From Alligator mississippiensis (lineage: Eukaryota > Chordata > Crocodylia > Alligatoridae): 64,000 bases of DNA. Position numbers and translations under genes: made by a program. Shown one piece after another: positions 10,628 through 20,351 of the stretch. The stretch's first letter is position 1. Each line of letters starts with the position of its first letter. The stretch is from the NCBI RefSeq assembly GCF_030867095.1, contig NC_081832.1:36341756-36405755 (forward strand), written 5' to 3'. Under the pieces are notes generated by a model. The model searched no databases, had not been told where the DNA came from, and worked only from the letters and a program-made list of their open reading frames with translations.

Positions 10628-10645
10628 CTCCTGGCTGGCTCGCCA
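10628..10645 (-). other. Primer binding site, tRNA-Arg type
   Basis: The + strand reads CTCCTGGCTGGCTCGCCA, ending CCA and lying 4 bp from the 5' LTR. As I recall it, this equals the last 18 nt of a vertebrate tRNA-Arg (ACG anticodon). The minus strand is therefore the complementary PBS (TGGCGAGCC...). Its position and length are canonical. The tRNA identity rests on memory. Confidence 0.8.
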
Positions 10646-10649
10646 AAAT

Positions 10650-11061
10650 TGTGAGAGAAATTGTCCATTCAGGCTCCCAATCTGGTAAGGGAACACCTGC
10701 AGACTCTCTTAACCTGAACAGGGCTCGTATCCCAGCTGAGACTCCAATAAGCGGGAGACGAGGGTGTGGTCTTTTCAGTTTATTCGGCCGAAGGTCCCCT
10801 GTCCTCGTAAGGGCAGAGAGACCCCGACTGCAACTCAACACATATATTTATAAACTTTGGTTACATAAGCCTTTCCCATAACGCATGCGCAAAACTCAGC
10901 GGAAAATTACTAAGATGGCATGACTTTGCTCACCCCACATGGTTGGGCCCGATCACCTTGCTTGTCCGTTTAGATTGACAGACCAGTGGCAATCTTAGTG
11001 CAAGGTTGCATCAGCCAGCATTGATCAAAGGTCATACAGAGGTCACATTAATTTTCTAACA
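10650..11061 (-). repeat. Provirus 5' LTR (promoter LTR)
   Basis: The 412-bp LTR drives transcription leftward. A TATAAATA box (complement of 10845-10852) and an AATAAA signal (complement of 10779-10784) are present, as is a GCATGCGCA motif near 10883. It differs from the 3' LTR by about six substitutions and a short extra segment near 10713 (TGAACAG). Its U3 end is only about 0.6 kb from the NDRG3 promoter island and points away from it. Confidence 0.92.
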
Positions 11062-11363
11062 CCTTTTATCTTTTTTCTTTCTTTCCTTCTTTCCCCTTTC
11101 TCTTCCCGCCCCCCCCCCCCCATCACAACATGCTTAACAAAAAAAGAATACACACCAACAAAGGTAGTATATGAAGTTTGATTTATTGTCATCAGGTTCA
11201 GCATTTTTAGAAAACCCGGTATTTACCATAAAAAGCAATATTTATGCAGTGCACCTTGCTATGTACCCTCTGCCCCGGTTTTCTTTTTGTGGCATGCCAG
11301 CACCTTACAAGGTAGACTTTGTGGCTTTTTAGGTACTCCAGCCAAAACCGTTGCCTACCCCTG

Positions 11364-11599
11364 CCGTAGACCTATACAGGTCCATAGGATTATTAAGCAA
11401 ATTCACCTCTATTTTTTCAGTTAAACAATTAATTCAAAACGTGCCTGAGCAATCTTTGTGCTGGGCTCGCGCAGCAGCAAGCAGGGGATTTTCAACTGTA
11501 TGGCTGCACGGTGTAAGCGAGAAGGAAGGCTTTTTGCATCCTACGAGCAGATCGTTCAATCGAGACACAGCTCTATTAAAACCAAAAAACGAGAGCCGG
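11364..11599. other. Short unique stretch between hAT element and promoter island
   Basis: Begins with the right target duplication of the hAT element (CCGTAGAC). No element or gene was recognised. C+G and CpG content rise toward the right. Confidence 0.5.
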
Positions 11600-12540
11600 G
11601 AAGGTAAGTGCCAAAACAAAACGCACATGCGCACTCCTTAACTCCGGAGGTTTATTAAACGCCCAAGCCTGAGGCGCACGCGCAATCCAGGCTGGGGGAG
11701 CACGTGAAAGGGAAGGAATTGAGCAGGGCAGGGTGGGGCGAGGCACGTGGAGGTGCGCATGCGCATTACGGGCAAGGCCTGGCCCCCTTGCGGTGAGTTT
11801 TCTGGCGCTGCCGGAAGTGCGATCAAAGACCGAGGCTCCGACCCTGTCGCCTCATCTCTCTTGCGAGCATCATGGAGCCGGAAGGCTGAGGGTGAAGCGG
11901 CGTCTCTGCACCCGACATGCCCGCCGGTCCTATTGGCGCAGGTAACCGTGGCTGAGATCCTTCTGCACAGGCCCCGCTCGGCCCCTCCGCTCGGCGCGGC
12001 CTGCAGCGCCTGGGCGCCGCCCGAGGAGGCTCCCTCCCTCTGCGCCCGCCCCCCTGTCTTGCGCCGGGCTCGGGACTCTGACACGAGGCGGCGGGTTTAG
12101 AGGGGCCCGCGCGGCGGCAGCTGCTCTGTTCCGGGGCAGTGGCGGGACCGGCTCCCCGCGCCGCCTTCTGCGGCCGCCGCCCGGGGTGCAGAGGGGGGGG
12201 AGCCCAGGGCCCTGGGCCGCAGCCGGCCGTGTCTCCGCCCCGCAGCGGCCGACCTGGCCCGTGCTCTGAGGGGTGAGGGGAGACGAGGCGGCCTCGGGCG
12301 GCGGGAGGGCGGAGCTGAGAGCAGGCGGAGCGCAGCTGGCGGGAGCCGGTGCCGCTCGCGGGTTTGCCCGCCGGTGACCCCGAGCCCGCGCTTCCCGCGC
12401 CCGGGGCCTGGCCCTGCCCTGCCCTGCCCTGCCCTGCCCGTCTCGGGTCCCGGGAGGCGAACCGTGAAGCGCTGAAGCCCCAGCGTTCTCTGTGTAGTCT
12501 GGCCCCTGCAGTACCCAGGCCTGAGCAGCATCCTGCTTCC
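11600..12540 (+). promoter_or_regulatory. NDRG3: CpG-rich promoter island, probable NDRG3 5' end
   Basis: The block is strongly C+G- and CpG-rich, unlike the rest of the window. Visible motifs include a perfect NRF1 palindrome GCGCATGCGC (11755-11764), a second NRF1-like GCGCACGCGCA (11674-11684), two CACGTG E-boxes (11701-11706, 11744-11749) and ETS-type CCGGAAG (near 11811 and 11877). Splice-donor-like sites that could end a non-coding first exon are GCG|GTGAGT (near 11799), CAG|GTAACC (near 11942) and GGG|GTGAGG (near 12273). Assignment to NDRG3 is inferred because the first coding exon downstream on this strand is NDRG3 exon 2 and no other candidate gene lies between. The exact transcription start cannot be read from sequence. 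Confidence 0.65.
12411..12439. repeat. (GCCCT)n microsatellite
   Basis: Nearly six tandem copies of GCCCT lie within the CpG island. Confidence 0.9.
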
Positions 12541-13029
12541 TGAAGGCTGCTCTTGTGCGTCAGGGGAAGTGTTGGGCTCGTCTTCAGTCAGGTGTATGGA
12601 AAAATGGCTGTGTAGAGCTGTAGTAGCATGGCTGCACAGGGTTGGGGATGGCTTCAGTTAGGTAAAGAAGGGTTGAGAGAGAAAGATTGAAGCTGGACAC
12701 AATTCAGCTGAGCTTCTGTTGCAGGAATTTTCCTGACCCCTGTCTTCAGGGGTGTTGTTGGCAGACTTCATTTGATTCTGGCTCAAACAAACACTTATCT
12801 TGGCTGGGGAATTTGTTAAATATCTAGTATCCCAACTGATGTAAAGTATTAAATGGACCTGTATACAATTCTTTAGTATCTAGACATGTTTCTGTACAAG
12901 AAGGTAGTAGCTGCAGTTAAAAGTAAGGGGTGAATAAAACAGAAAATCCTAGTTAGAGGGCTAAGCAACAGTATTGGAAGGTGTGCTACTGCCCTGCCCC
13001 CCCCCCCCCCCCCCCCCCCCCCAGACTGA

Positions 13030-13146
13030 ACACTGCACTTGGATGTGGGAAGCCTGGATTCAAATTTCACCTCTGCCTGGATCGGAATAGGACCTTGGAT
13101 ACAAGTTTTCCACTCTGCGTACCTTAACCACCGGGCCATTGTGTAG
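13030..13146 (-). repeat. Possible tRNA-derived SINE relic
   Basis: Read on the minus strand, a TGGTTAAGG box-A-like motif and, about 60 bp further, TTTGAATCCAGG resembling a box B suggest an internal RNA polymerase III promoter of a tRNA-derived SINE head. It sits beside the poly(C) run. No tail or target duplication was found. Confidence 0.35.
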
Positions 13147-14752
13147 GTTTGGCATGAGAGGTTGTTTTTGCTTTTTTTTTTTTTTTTCTATAAAATCCAA
13201 TCCTTGAAAATGTTGAGCCAGGAAAAGAAATCTAGATGTCTCAGTGTGACAGTTGGGGTAGTCATCTAAGTGCATTTCTCTCTTCCTTCATCCATCCACC
13301 TGGTCCTGTCTCTTGCAAAGGGGTTGGTTGGGCATGCATTGAGCACACCTATTAGACTGGTTCTCCCATGTGAGATACCTGTAGAAATGCCGTTTGTGAA
13401 TCCTGCTACTTTATACGTGAGGGAGGCGCTAGGTTTTTTGGTGTTGACAAGACTTCAGTGGTTCTTTGAACATTTATAAGCAGAAAATATAGGCATTTGG
13501 TTGAGGGTTTTTTTTCCCCTTTTACCTTTTCAGTAGAGATGTGTGGGGTTGTTTTGGTGGTTCAGGCATCTGCGTGGTTAGGTGACAGCTTACTGTGGGC
13601 TTTATGTTGCTATCTAAAGGTTTGACTAGGTTCCAGAGTCCATCCCTGTCGCCCCCCCCAAGTCTAAACCTTGGAGTTTCTGCCACTTTTCAAAAGTTCC
13701 GAAATCCCACTTTTTAAAATCATATTCAAAGAATCCATCCTACCACAAACAGTAAATGCGTTAACAGAGGTTAAGATTTCAATGCTTTTTAGAGATGTGG
13801 ATTTTTCATAAAATTTTTAATTGAAAAATTTTCCAATGCCCTGAATAGAGCATGATCTGATTTAGCATGTTTATTTGACTTGTGTTTAGTAAACAAACTA
13901 AAAAAGTACCCCATGTTAATTTTATGTGCCAATAGCCACAAGTATTTGAACTGAAATATTTGAGTAGGAAAAAAATTAAATATAGCACACTTAATGTGGT
14001 TTAAATGTTGTATTCAAAGCTTCATGTGGAAAGAAATTTATTTTTATTGGAATACTTGTGAATATGTAAAGACAATGCACAATAGTATGTAATTCCCTTA
14101 TGCTGTTTGTTTAAATTTAAGGGATAAGAAACCGAAGGCACTGAAAACTGTTGGCACGCTAATTTAAGCACACCCAAAGAACTGTGCATGTTGTGCAGTG
14201 GTTGTCCACTCACCTACTTCAACAGAGTTTAAATCTCTTGCACTGAGGTCATTGCGGCACCTCCAGTTTCACTGTCACTACCTGTAGAATCACTTGCACT
14301 ACTTATTAGTTGAGGCAAATCTGATTCAGAGCTGCTTGAACCACCTTCTCTTTTGCTAAAGGATGGTTTTACCAGCGAGTCTGCGGGCAAGGGCAGCTTA
14401 TCACACTGCATCTTCTTCACTAATTGTGCTTCTGACTGATTCTAACTCTGAATCTTACTGTCTGCAAATTTATGGACAGTTGGTAACCCCGGCCTTAATG
14501 GGCATGGTCACTGGCAGGAGAGCGGGAAGCAAGGTTTGTGCACATGTAATCCCCGTGGAATACTAGTGCTTAATCTGAGAATGGATCTGAGCTCTGCAAA
14601 TTCATATAGACTGCTTTCTGAACATTAACCTTTAAGAATTTAACATGGTAACTTTACTATGTGATACAAGTGATTATACCCATGTTTACACCATTAAGCA
14701 AAAACAGACTTTTCAGGACAAATTTGGTAGTATTTCCTTGCTACAGGGATCT

Positions 14753-14945
14753 GTGTTTTCCGTTTCCCACAGAAAAATGGAGCAAACTGTGGATTTTACC
14801 TTTTACCAGAGGCAAACGCGGATTTCTCGTTTTACTGGAGAAACCTGCAGACTTTGCAGTTTTGCAGCGAGCTTCCTGGAAGCTGGCAAAGTTCCAGCCT
14901 GCAGGGGTTGGGGAGGGAGCAGGAGGAGGGTGTTCAGGCATGTAC
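14753..14945 (+). repeat. Dispersed repeat, copy related to 18372-18555
   Basis: Shares with 18372-18555 the series TGTGGATTTT, a TTTTAC/AAGGAGAAA segment, GGCA(A/G)AGTTCCAGCCTG and a terminal purine-rich GGGAGCAGGAGGAGG followed by CATGTACATGCACAC-like sequence. A fragment of the same series is inside the hAT MITE at 20004-20338. Element boundaries are unclear. Confidence 0.45.
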
Positions 14946-14952
14946 ATGCACA

Positions 14953-16953
14953 CTAGGGCTGTGCGAAATGGAAGCATTCCATTTTGACAGAACGGTGTTT
15001 CATTTCAACTTTTGTTTCGAGTTGAAACGGCTGTTCCGTTTCATTCCGTTTCGCCCGTAGGATGTAACGGGGAGGGTCAAAACAGGCTATAACTTTGTAA
15101 TTTCTGGCCAGATTTGGATGAATCTTGTAGGAATGGTAGTCCCTTCTGAGGGCATGATGCGTGCCAAGTTTCAAGAAGATAGGTGCAGGGGGTTCAGAGA
15201 AACTGCACCCCAAAGTCTTAAGAGAGAAACTCATGTCGTGTATGTGTTAAGCCACAGCGCGGTCAAAACTGCAGGCACGCTAGCCCCTGTGGAGGCCACA
15301 AAGCCTGCTAAGTTTGAAGGAGATAGGCGTGGGGGTTTGGGGAAACTGCACCTCCAGCTGCGGACAAGCAAAACTCGTGACATGGGTGACACTGTTTGTG
15401 TCAAGGCGCAGCAGGGTGAAAGCTGCAGGCCTGCTAAGCCCTTGCTGAGGCCATGAAGCCTGCCAGCTGTCAATGAGATAGGTGCAGGGGTTCTGGGTTT
15501 GGGGACCCTGCACCTCTGGCCACAGGCAGGCAAAACTCGTGTCATGTGCAGCTGTGTCTGTCTTGGGGCAGAGTGGGGGGAAACCACTGGAGGCCTGCCT
15601 GCTAGGCCCTGCTGCAGCCGCAAAGCCTGCCAGCTGTTAAGGAGATGGGTCCAGGGGGGTTCTGGGGCCCTGCACCCCTAGCTGCTCACAGGCAAAACTC
15701 GTGTCATGGGTGCTTGTGGAACTGCTGCCTCTCATCAGGCAGCGGGACTGAAAATCCCCTGTCACTTGTCACCAAGAGCTAAGGGTAATAATTGACCACA
15801 GTATGAACATGAGCTGGCAGTGCGATGCCGTAGCCAGCAGGGCACAAACTCCTGGAAGAGTGTTTCAGGCTCAACATTAGGAAAAACTGCTTTACAACGA
15901 GGGTGTCCAGGCTGTGACCATTACTCCTAGTTTTCCCCAAGGGTGCCCCAGTGAACAGTTGTTCTCCAAGCCCTAGATGTACGCTTCTGATGTAGCAATA
16001 AGCTGCTACCAGGTCCCCTTTTAGCCTTCTCTTTTTCAGGCTGAAGAGTCCCAGGTCCCTCAGCCTTTCCTTGTATGGCTTGCCATGCAAGTCTCTGATC
16101 ATGTGGTTAGCCCTTCTCTGGACTCTCTCAAGCTTTACCGCGTCCTTGTTAAGGTGCGGAGCCCAGAACTGGATGCACTACTTCCGCTGCTATCTCACCA
16201 GTGCTGAGTAGAGCAGGAGAATCACTTCTTTGCAATGGTTTTGCTGGAGATGCATCAGTTGATGCATGCCAGCGTATTGTTGGCCCTGTTGGCTACAACA
16301 TTGCACTGCTGGATCATGTTCATACTGTGGTCAATTATTACCCCCAGGTCTGTGGTGGCAAGTGATGGGGGATCTTCAGTCCTGCTGCCTAATGAGAGGC
16401 AGCAGTTGCAGAAGCACCCATGACATGAGTTATGCCTATGGGCAGCTAGGGGTGCAGGGCCCCAGAACCTCCCTGCACCTATCTCGTTGACAGCTGGCAG
16501 GCTTTGTGGCCTCAGCAGGGGCTAGCAGGCCTGCAGCTTTCACCCTGCTGCGCCTTAACACACAGTGTCACCCGTGTCATGCGTTTTGCTTGTCCGCAGC
16601 TAGAGGTGCAGTTTCCCCCAAAGCCCTGCACCTATCTCCTTGAAACTTGGCAGGCTTTGTGACCTCCACAGGGGCTAGCATGCCTGCAGTTTTGACCCTG
16701 CTGTGGCTTAACACATATACAGGACACAAGTTTGGCGCTCAAGACTTTGTGGTGCAGTTTCTCTGAACGGCCTGCACCTATCTTCATGAAACTTGGCACG
16801 CTGCATGCCCTCAGAAGGGGCTACTATTTCTGCAAGTTTTATCCAAATCTGGCCAGAAATGACAAAGTTATAGGCCATTTCAACCTTCCCCATTATAGCC
16901 TATGGGCAAAACGTCAAAACAGCATCGAAATGGCGAAACTGCAGCCATTCTAG
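14953..16953. repeat. Large imperfect palindrome with tandem subrepeats
   Basis: The left arm (about 14953-15843) and right arm (about 16288-16953) are inverted copies that match at roughly 85% over long stretches by eye. Examples are the TTTCTGGCCAGATTTGGAT segment near 15100 and its complement near 16848. Each arm is itself made of 150-165-bp direct units, marked by AAAACTCGTGTCATG-like junctions near 15222, 15370, 15533 and 15693 on the left and by their complements near 16423, 16577 and 16725 on the right. The left arm has about one unit more. The arm tips contain the same CR1 segment, and more CR1 forms the spacer. The outer ends both carry CTAG. No clear target duplication was found. 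Confidence 0.85.
15785..16350 (-). pseudogene. CR1 RT fragment at the palindrome centre
   Basis: Most of the sequence (16350 down to about 15905) reads on the minus strand as the C-terminal part of CR1 ORF2, including [20 protein letters not shown] and GDLVAAYCYIR. A shorter + strand piece of the same region (15785-15905, matching the GVIIDHSMNMSWQC and RLNIRKN segments with the middle deleted) faces it. The CR1 was therefore present before, or was captured during, the inverted duplication. Confidence 0.8.
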
Positions 16954-17634
16954 CTTGGGATTTAGTTTTCATAGATGCTTTCTTGGCCTCTCTCCTCCAC
17001 TTTCCATGTTCCCATATGAATTTCATTCAGCATCTACTGTAACATTAATATTGCATGCAGCTTCCAAATAAGTGCTTTGCCTTTCAGTCCCTGTGGAATC
17101 TAAGTAGCTGCCTATATCTTTTATAACATTTTGTCAATTTATAGAATCTTAACTGTTAAATGTTCTCAAGCTTTTAAAATGGCTTTTCTTACCTGTACTG
17201 TGATGTAGCTGTTAATGTCCCCCCGATACATATTTAAGCCCCAGGAGGTCAGGTGTTCAGATTTGGAACTTTTGAACTTTAAAAGTTGATGTGGAAGCAT
17301 AACTCTAGAAACCTAAGTCTAAAATGGCTTGAGGGTTTGTTTGTTTGTTTGTTTGTTTGTTTTGGGGGTTTTTTTTGGTAAGCTCTTTAAATTCAGTTCC
17401 ACTTAAGTGTTTATGCACTGTAGATTCTCAGCACCTTGAAATAAGCTCACTTTTAGCTATGTATGAAATTAGTGTTTTAACTTATTACGAAATTAGGAGG
17501 TTAATTTAGCAACCAAAGTTCGATCCAGTTTTCAAATGAGTAACTGTTGGAACTGAAAATAAAATGAAATATTTTGGTTCATTTTGCTGTGTGTGTCGTG
17601 TTTGTTTTTGGGAAGAAGCCATAATACTTTAGGG
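16954..17634. other. Unassigned intron sequence with (GTTT)n
   Basis: A (GTTT)6-like tract lies at 17336-17362, with A/T-rich unique DNA elsewhere. The right end (17627-17634, CTTTAGGG) resembles a hAT target site. Confidence 0.5.
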
Positions 17635-17960
17635 TAGGGGTTGGCAACGTTTTTGGGCAGAGTACCAAAAACACCCCAGCCTCGACTCGTAAGATGTTGG
17701 TGTGCCACGGGCAGGTGGCGGGGGAGGTACAAGGGACCTGTGGCATTGCAGCCTGGACCCCTTCCCCACCATCTGCCCCAAGGCATACGTGCACCTGCTG
17801 CTGGCAGTGAGCTGGGCTGGGGCTCCACAGAGGATGGTGCAGATGCTTGGAGTCTCCTTGCTGTCTGCTGGAAGCAGCCTAGGCTGTGCAGTGGATGGCA
17901 GAACCTGGGCTGGCTGTGGTAGGCAACCAGGAGGCTGCAAGCAGCCTGCCTTTTTAAGAA
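17635..17960 (-). mobile_element. hAT-like element fragment, family of 49750-50055
   Basis: Begins TAGGGGTTGGCAACGTTTTTGG, the complement of the right terminus seen at 50020-50055 and 11330-11363, so this copy is inverted relative to them. CTTTAGGG precedes it as a hAT-type target site. The other terminus was not found. The long frames here are shadows of G/C-rich element sequence. Confidence 0.55.
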
Positions 17961-18625
17961 CCCATCTCTCTTCACTTGCTATAGCTGTAAGACAATTTGG
18001 AGCCAATACGAATGCTTTCCTTGATGTGGTCCTAGACTAAGTGTCAGAAAGGCATTTAGTCTCCCTGAGGCTAATTTTATACATGATTGAAAGAAAAGTA
18101 CATGGAATCTGGAAATTGCTCTGATCTTTGGAGAGGAGTTATCAGGCTTTGGAATAAAAAATAATTTTGATTTAATTAGAACTCCAACAAACTGTAACAA
18201 AGTTTAATCTTTTAAGTGGCTGTTATATGAAAATTCTCCTTTCTGAAACAAACGAAAAAAAGTTTCTAATCCAGTTCTCTCAACCAAATTGTGAAGTACA
18301 AACAAGGGACACGTACCAGCACAGGGGCTTTTTGGAAATGGGAAGTTCAGTCTGTATAACGTGATCACCAGGGATCCCGGTTTTCTACGGAAAAATGTGG
18401 TAAAATGTGGATTTTCTCATTTTAAGGAGAAAGATGCAGGAAATGATAGGTTCCCCCTTTTCGTCTGGCTGGCAGAGTTCCAGCCTGTAAGGGCCTGGGG
18501 GAGCGGGAGGAGGCTGGTCAGGCAGCGGGCTCCATGTGCACGTTCACACATGCACTAAGTTAGAACTTTGGTAGTACCTCTCCATCCACAAGGATCACTG
18601 TTCACCTCCACTACAGGACTGAAAA
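17961..18625. other. Unassigned intron sequence and a dispersed repeat copy
   Basis: 17961-18370 shows nothing recognisable. 18372-18555 is the second copy of the TGTGGATTTT dispersed repeat also found at 14753-14945. Confidence 0.45.
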
Positions 18626-19130
18626 CTAGGGGTGCACCGATATTTTCTTTGGGCTGGTACAGATGGCCGATTTTTAACCAGCCATATCATATGATACCAA
18701 TTGCTGATATGCAGATGGGCAGCTTGAAGAGCAGTGTGGGCCGGTAAGTCTGTTGTAGGGGATGAGGCGAGAGGGCAGGGAAGGGGCAAGGTGGGGCATA
18801 TTGAGGCCCCAGTGGTGAAGGAGGAAGTGGGGCTGGGGCAGGCACTGCACAGCCAGGGTGCCCTCAGGGCGGAGCCAGGGTGCCCTCAGGGCGGAGCCAT
18901 GAGCTGCTTGTCCGGGGCAGGGTGGGGCACATGGAAGGGTGTGGATCTGCATGTGGGGTGAGGGCTGGCTGCTGCTGTGGGCTGGGCCCAGGGGTGGCAC
19001 TTGGCTTTTCCCGGTGGGGGACTGGGCCAGGCTGTGCTCGGGGTGGGTGGCAGCCACACTGGAATAGTGGCTGGAGGTGGGGGCTATAGCCAACCCAAAA
19101 TTTGTTATAGCCCCCCCCCCAACCCTTTCT
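18626..19130 (+). mobile_element. Element with GGTGCACCGATA terminus (truncated)
   Basis: Starts CTAGGGGTGCACCGATATT, the terminal sequence also seen (mutated) at 50995 and 42788. It contains the same interior GGCCGAT / GATACC segments and a GGGGCTATAGCC...AAATTTTG stretch. A 20-bp unit with GGTGCCCTCAGGGCGG is tandemly duplicated at 18858-18898. No right terminus was seen, so the right end is a minimum estimate. Confidence 0.5.
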
Positions 19131-19995
19131 CCCAGCGCCACCTCTGCCCACCCTGAGCACAGGCCAGCCCCCTAGCCAGGAAGAGCATTGCACTGCCCCT
19201 GGCCCTAGCCTGCAGTGGCAGTCTACCCTTATCCCACGTGCAGATCCAGGGGCACATGTCCCCCATGCCCTCCCAGAGTGCATGCAGTGGTGGGAACCCC
19301 ACCCCGCGCCCCCAGGACAAGCCTTTCGCTCTCTGTGTTGGGAGCCTTTCTTCCTTCAAGACTCCTATAGCTTCTTCCTCCTCCTGCCTCTAGTTCAAGG
19401 CAGGCTCACATAGGGCAGGTCATCTGATTCCTGTACTTCTACCCTGGGTCCTCCATGGTCGTCTACCCCTGCACCTGGCATCCTTCTCTCTCCTCGCCTC
19501 TCTGCTCATTGGGGAGCTGTGATAAAGCCTCCATCAGCTAAGAACAGGTGTGTGTGTGTGTGGTGGAGGGGGAGGGAGAGACCTGAAGGGAAAGAGCTAA
19601 CAAAGCCACTGAAGGGGGAGAGGGGGAAAAGCTGCCCCCTCCCCACCCCCAAATAAAAGGGATATTTTGGATACCTGCTCCCTCTAGTAATGGGGGAGGG
19701 GCCACATTACATACCTTCATCCCCTCCCTGCCATGCGTGTCACATGGGCATCCCACACTCAGTGGATAGCATGGGCAGCCTGACTCCCTCATTTGCTGAA
19801 CATGCAATGCGTAATTTGCTCCCTCCCACAACACTAACTCCACCCCCAGGAGTTGGGGGCAGAAACCAGAAACCCAGGGAGGAGGAGCATGGAGACCTTG
19901 AACACCTTCCCCACAGCAGTGAGTGGAGTGGTGGACAGGCGGAAGTCAGCAGGCCACATGTTATCCGTTTGTGAGCTGTCAGTGGGGCTGCTATG
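19131..19995. other. Unassigned G/C-rich intron sequence
   Basis: C-rich and purine-rich low-complexity DNA with a short GT run (19548-19562). No gene or terminus was recognised. It may include the remainder of the element starting at 18626. Confidence 0.4.
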
Positions 19996-20003
19996 CTCTA
20001 AAG

Positions 20004-20338
20004 CACTGGTTCTCAATTTTTTTTTTTTTTTCCCAGGACCTATTTGTAAACATTGACCTGTCCTGACCTAGTGCCCCTCACTCATGACCCTGCTCCCAGG
20101 CCCTCAACGTGTGGGGCAGGGAGTGGGTGTGTGGGGTTGGGGGTGTTATATGTGGGGCATGGTGGGCCCCCAAGTAGCCTTTTTCAGGCTGGAACTCTGC
20201 CAGACTGCAAGGGAAAATCCACAGTTTCCCATGTTCTTCTCTTTTAAAGGAGAATCCATTTTTAAAGTTTGTTTGCAACCCTTTCATATATTCTTGCAAC
20301 CTACTTTTGGGCCACAACCCATGGGTTGAGAAGTGGTG
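20004..20338. mobile_element. hAT MITE with CTSTAAAG target duplication
   Basis: Left terminus CACTGGTTCTCAA and right terminus TTGAGAAGTGGTG form an inverted repeat. The flanks CTCTAAAG (19996-20003) and CTGTAAAG (20339-20346) match at 7 of 8. The 335-bp body has no coding capacity. Confidence 0.8.
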
Positions 20339-20351
20339 CTGTAAAGGACAT

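Larger units (their letters stand above)
4507..11061 (-). mobile_element. Complete but defective class-I (gammaretrovirus-like) provirus
   Basis: A 6.55-kb provirus on the minus strand with two LTRs, a primer binding site, gag, protease, pol, env and a polypurine tract in the canonical order. It is flanked by CCTT on both sides (4503-4506 and 11062-11065). A PPPY motif in gag, a single CCHC knuckle, a CWIC motif in the envelope surface subunit and a CX6CC motif in the transmembrane subunit place it with class-I elements. All genes are broken, the RT core is missing and GT-rich DNA sits inside gag. The two LTRs nevertheless differ by only about six substitutions and one short indel by eye, plus a 13-bp duplication at the left LTR's outer edge, implying fairly recent insertion. 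Confidence 0.93.
2759..11363. mobile_element. Non-autonomous hAT-like element split by a solo LTR and a provirus
   Basis: The left end begins CAGGGATTGGCAACCCC and the right end reads GTTGCCTACCCCTG, an imperfect terminal inverted repeat. The flanks CCTTAGGC (2751-2758) and CCGTAGAC (11364-11371) match at 6 of 8 positions, as expected for an old hAT target duplication. A short intact relative at 49750-50055 shares both ends and the last 70 bases. Removing the solo LTR (3016-3621) and provirus (4507-11061) leaves about 1.45 kb of G/C- and then C/T-rich host element with no transposase. The long frames between 3570 and 4700 lie in this low-complexity sequence and are not genes. Confidence 0.75.
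12541..14952. other. Start of NDRG3 intron 1, mostly unassigned
   Basis: No coding exon was recognised. It contains a poly(C) run (12997-13022), a SINE-like relic (about 13030-13146), a T-run (13172-13188) and A/T-rich unique DNA. The frames here are short and without recognisable domains. Confidence 0.5.

Noticed and set aside
1..11600. 3' exons of a neighbouring host gene (DSN1 would be expected upstream of NDRG3 from human synteny)
   Set aside because: All recognisable sequence in this span is mobile-element derived. No exon with splice sites was identified.
11638..12531. Frames of 115-148 codons in the CpG island
   Set aside because: Stop-poor because of high G+C. Arg/Pro/Ala-rich in all frames on both strands, with no recognisable domain.
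12997..13022. Homopolymer runs (C here; others near 22663, 57348 and A at 43507) as functional signals
   Set aside because: Simple sequence, commonly unstable and possibly mis-sized by sequencing. No specific role can be inferred.
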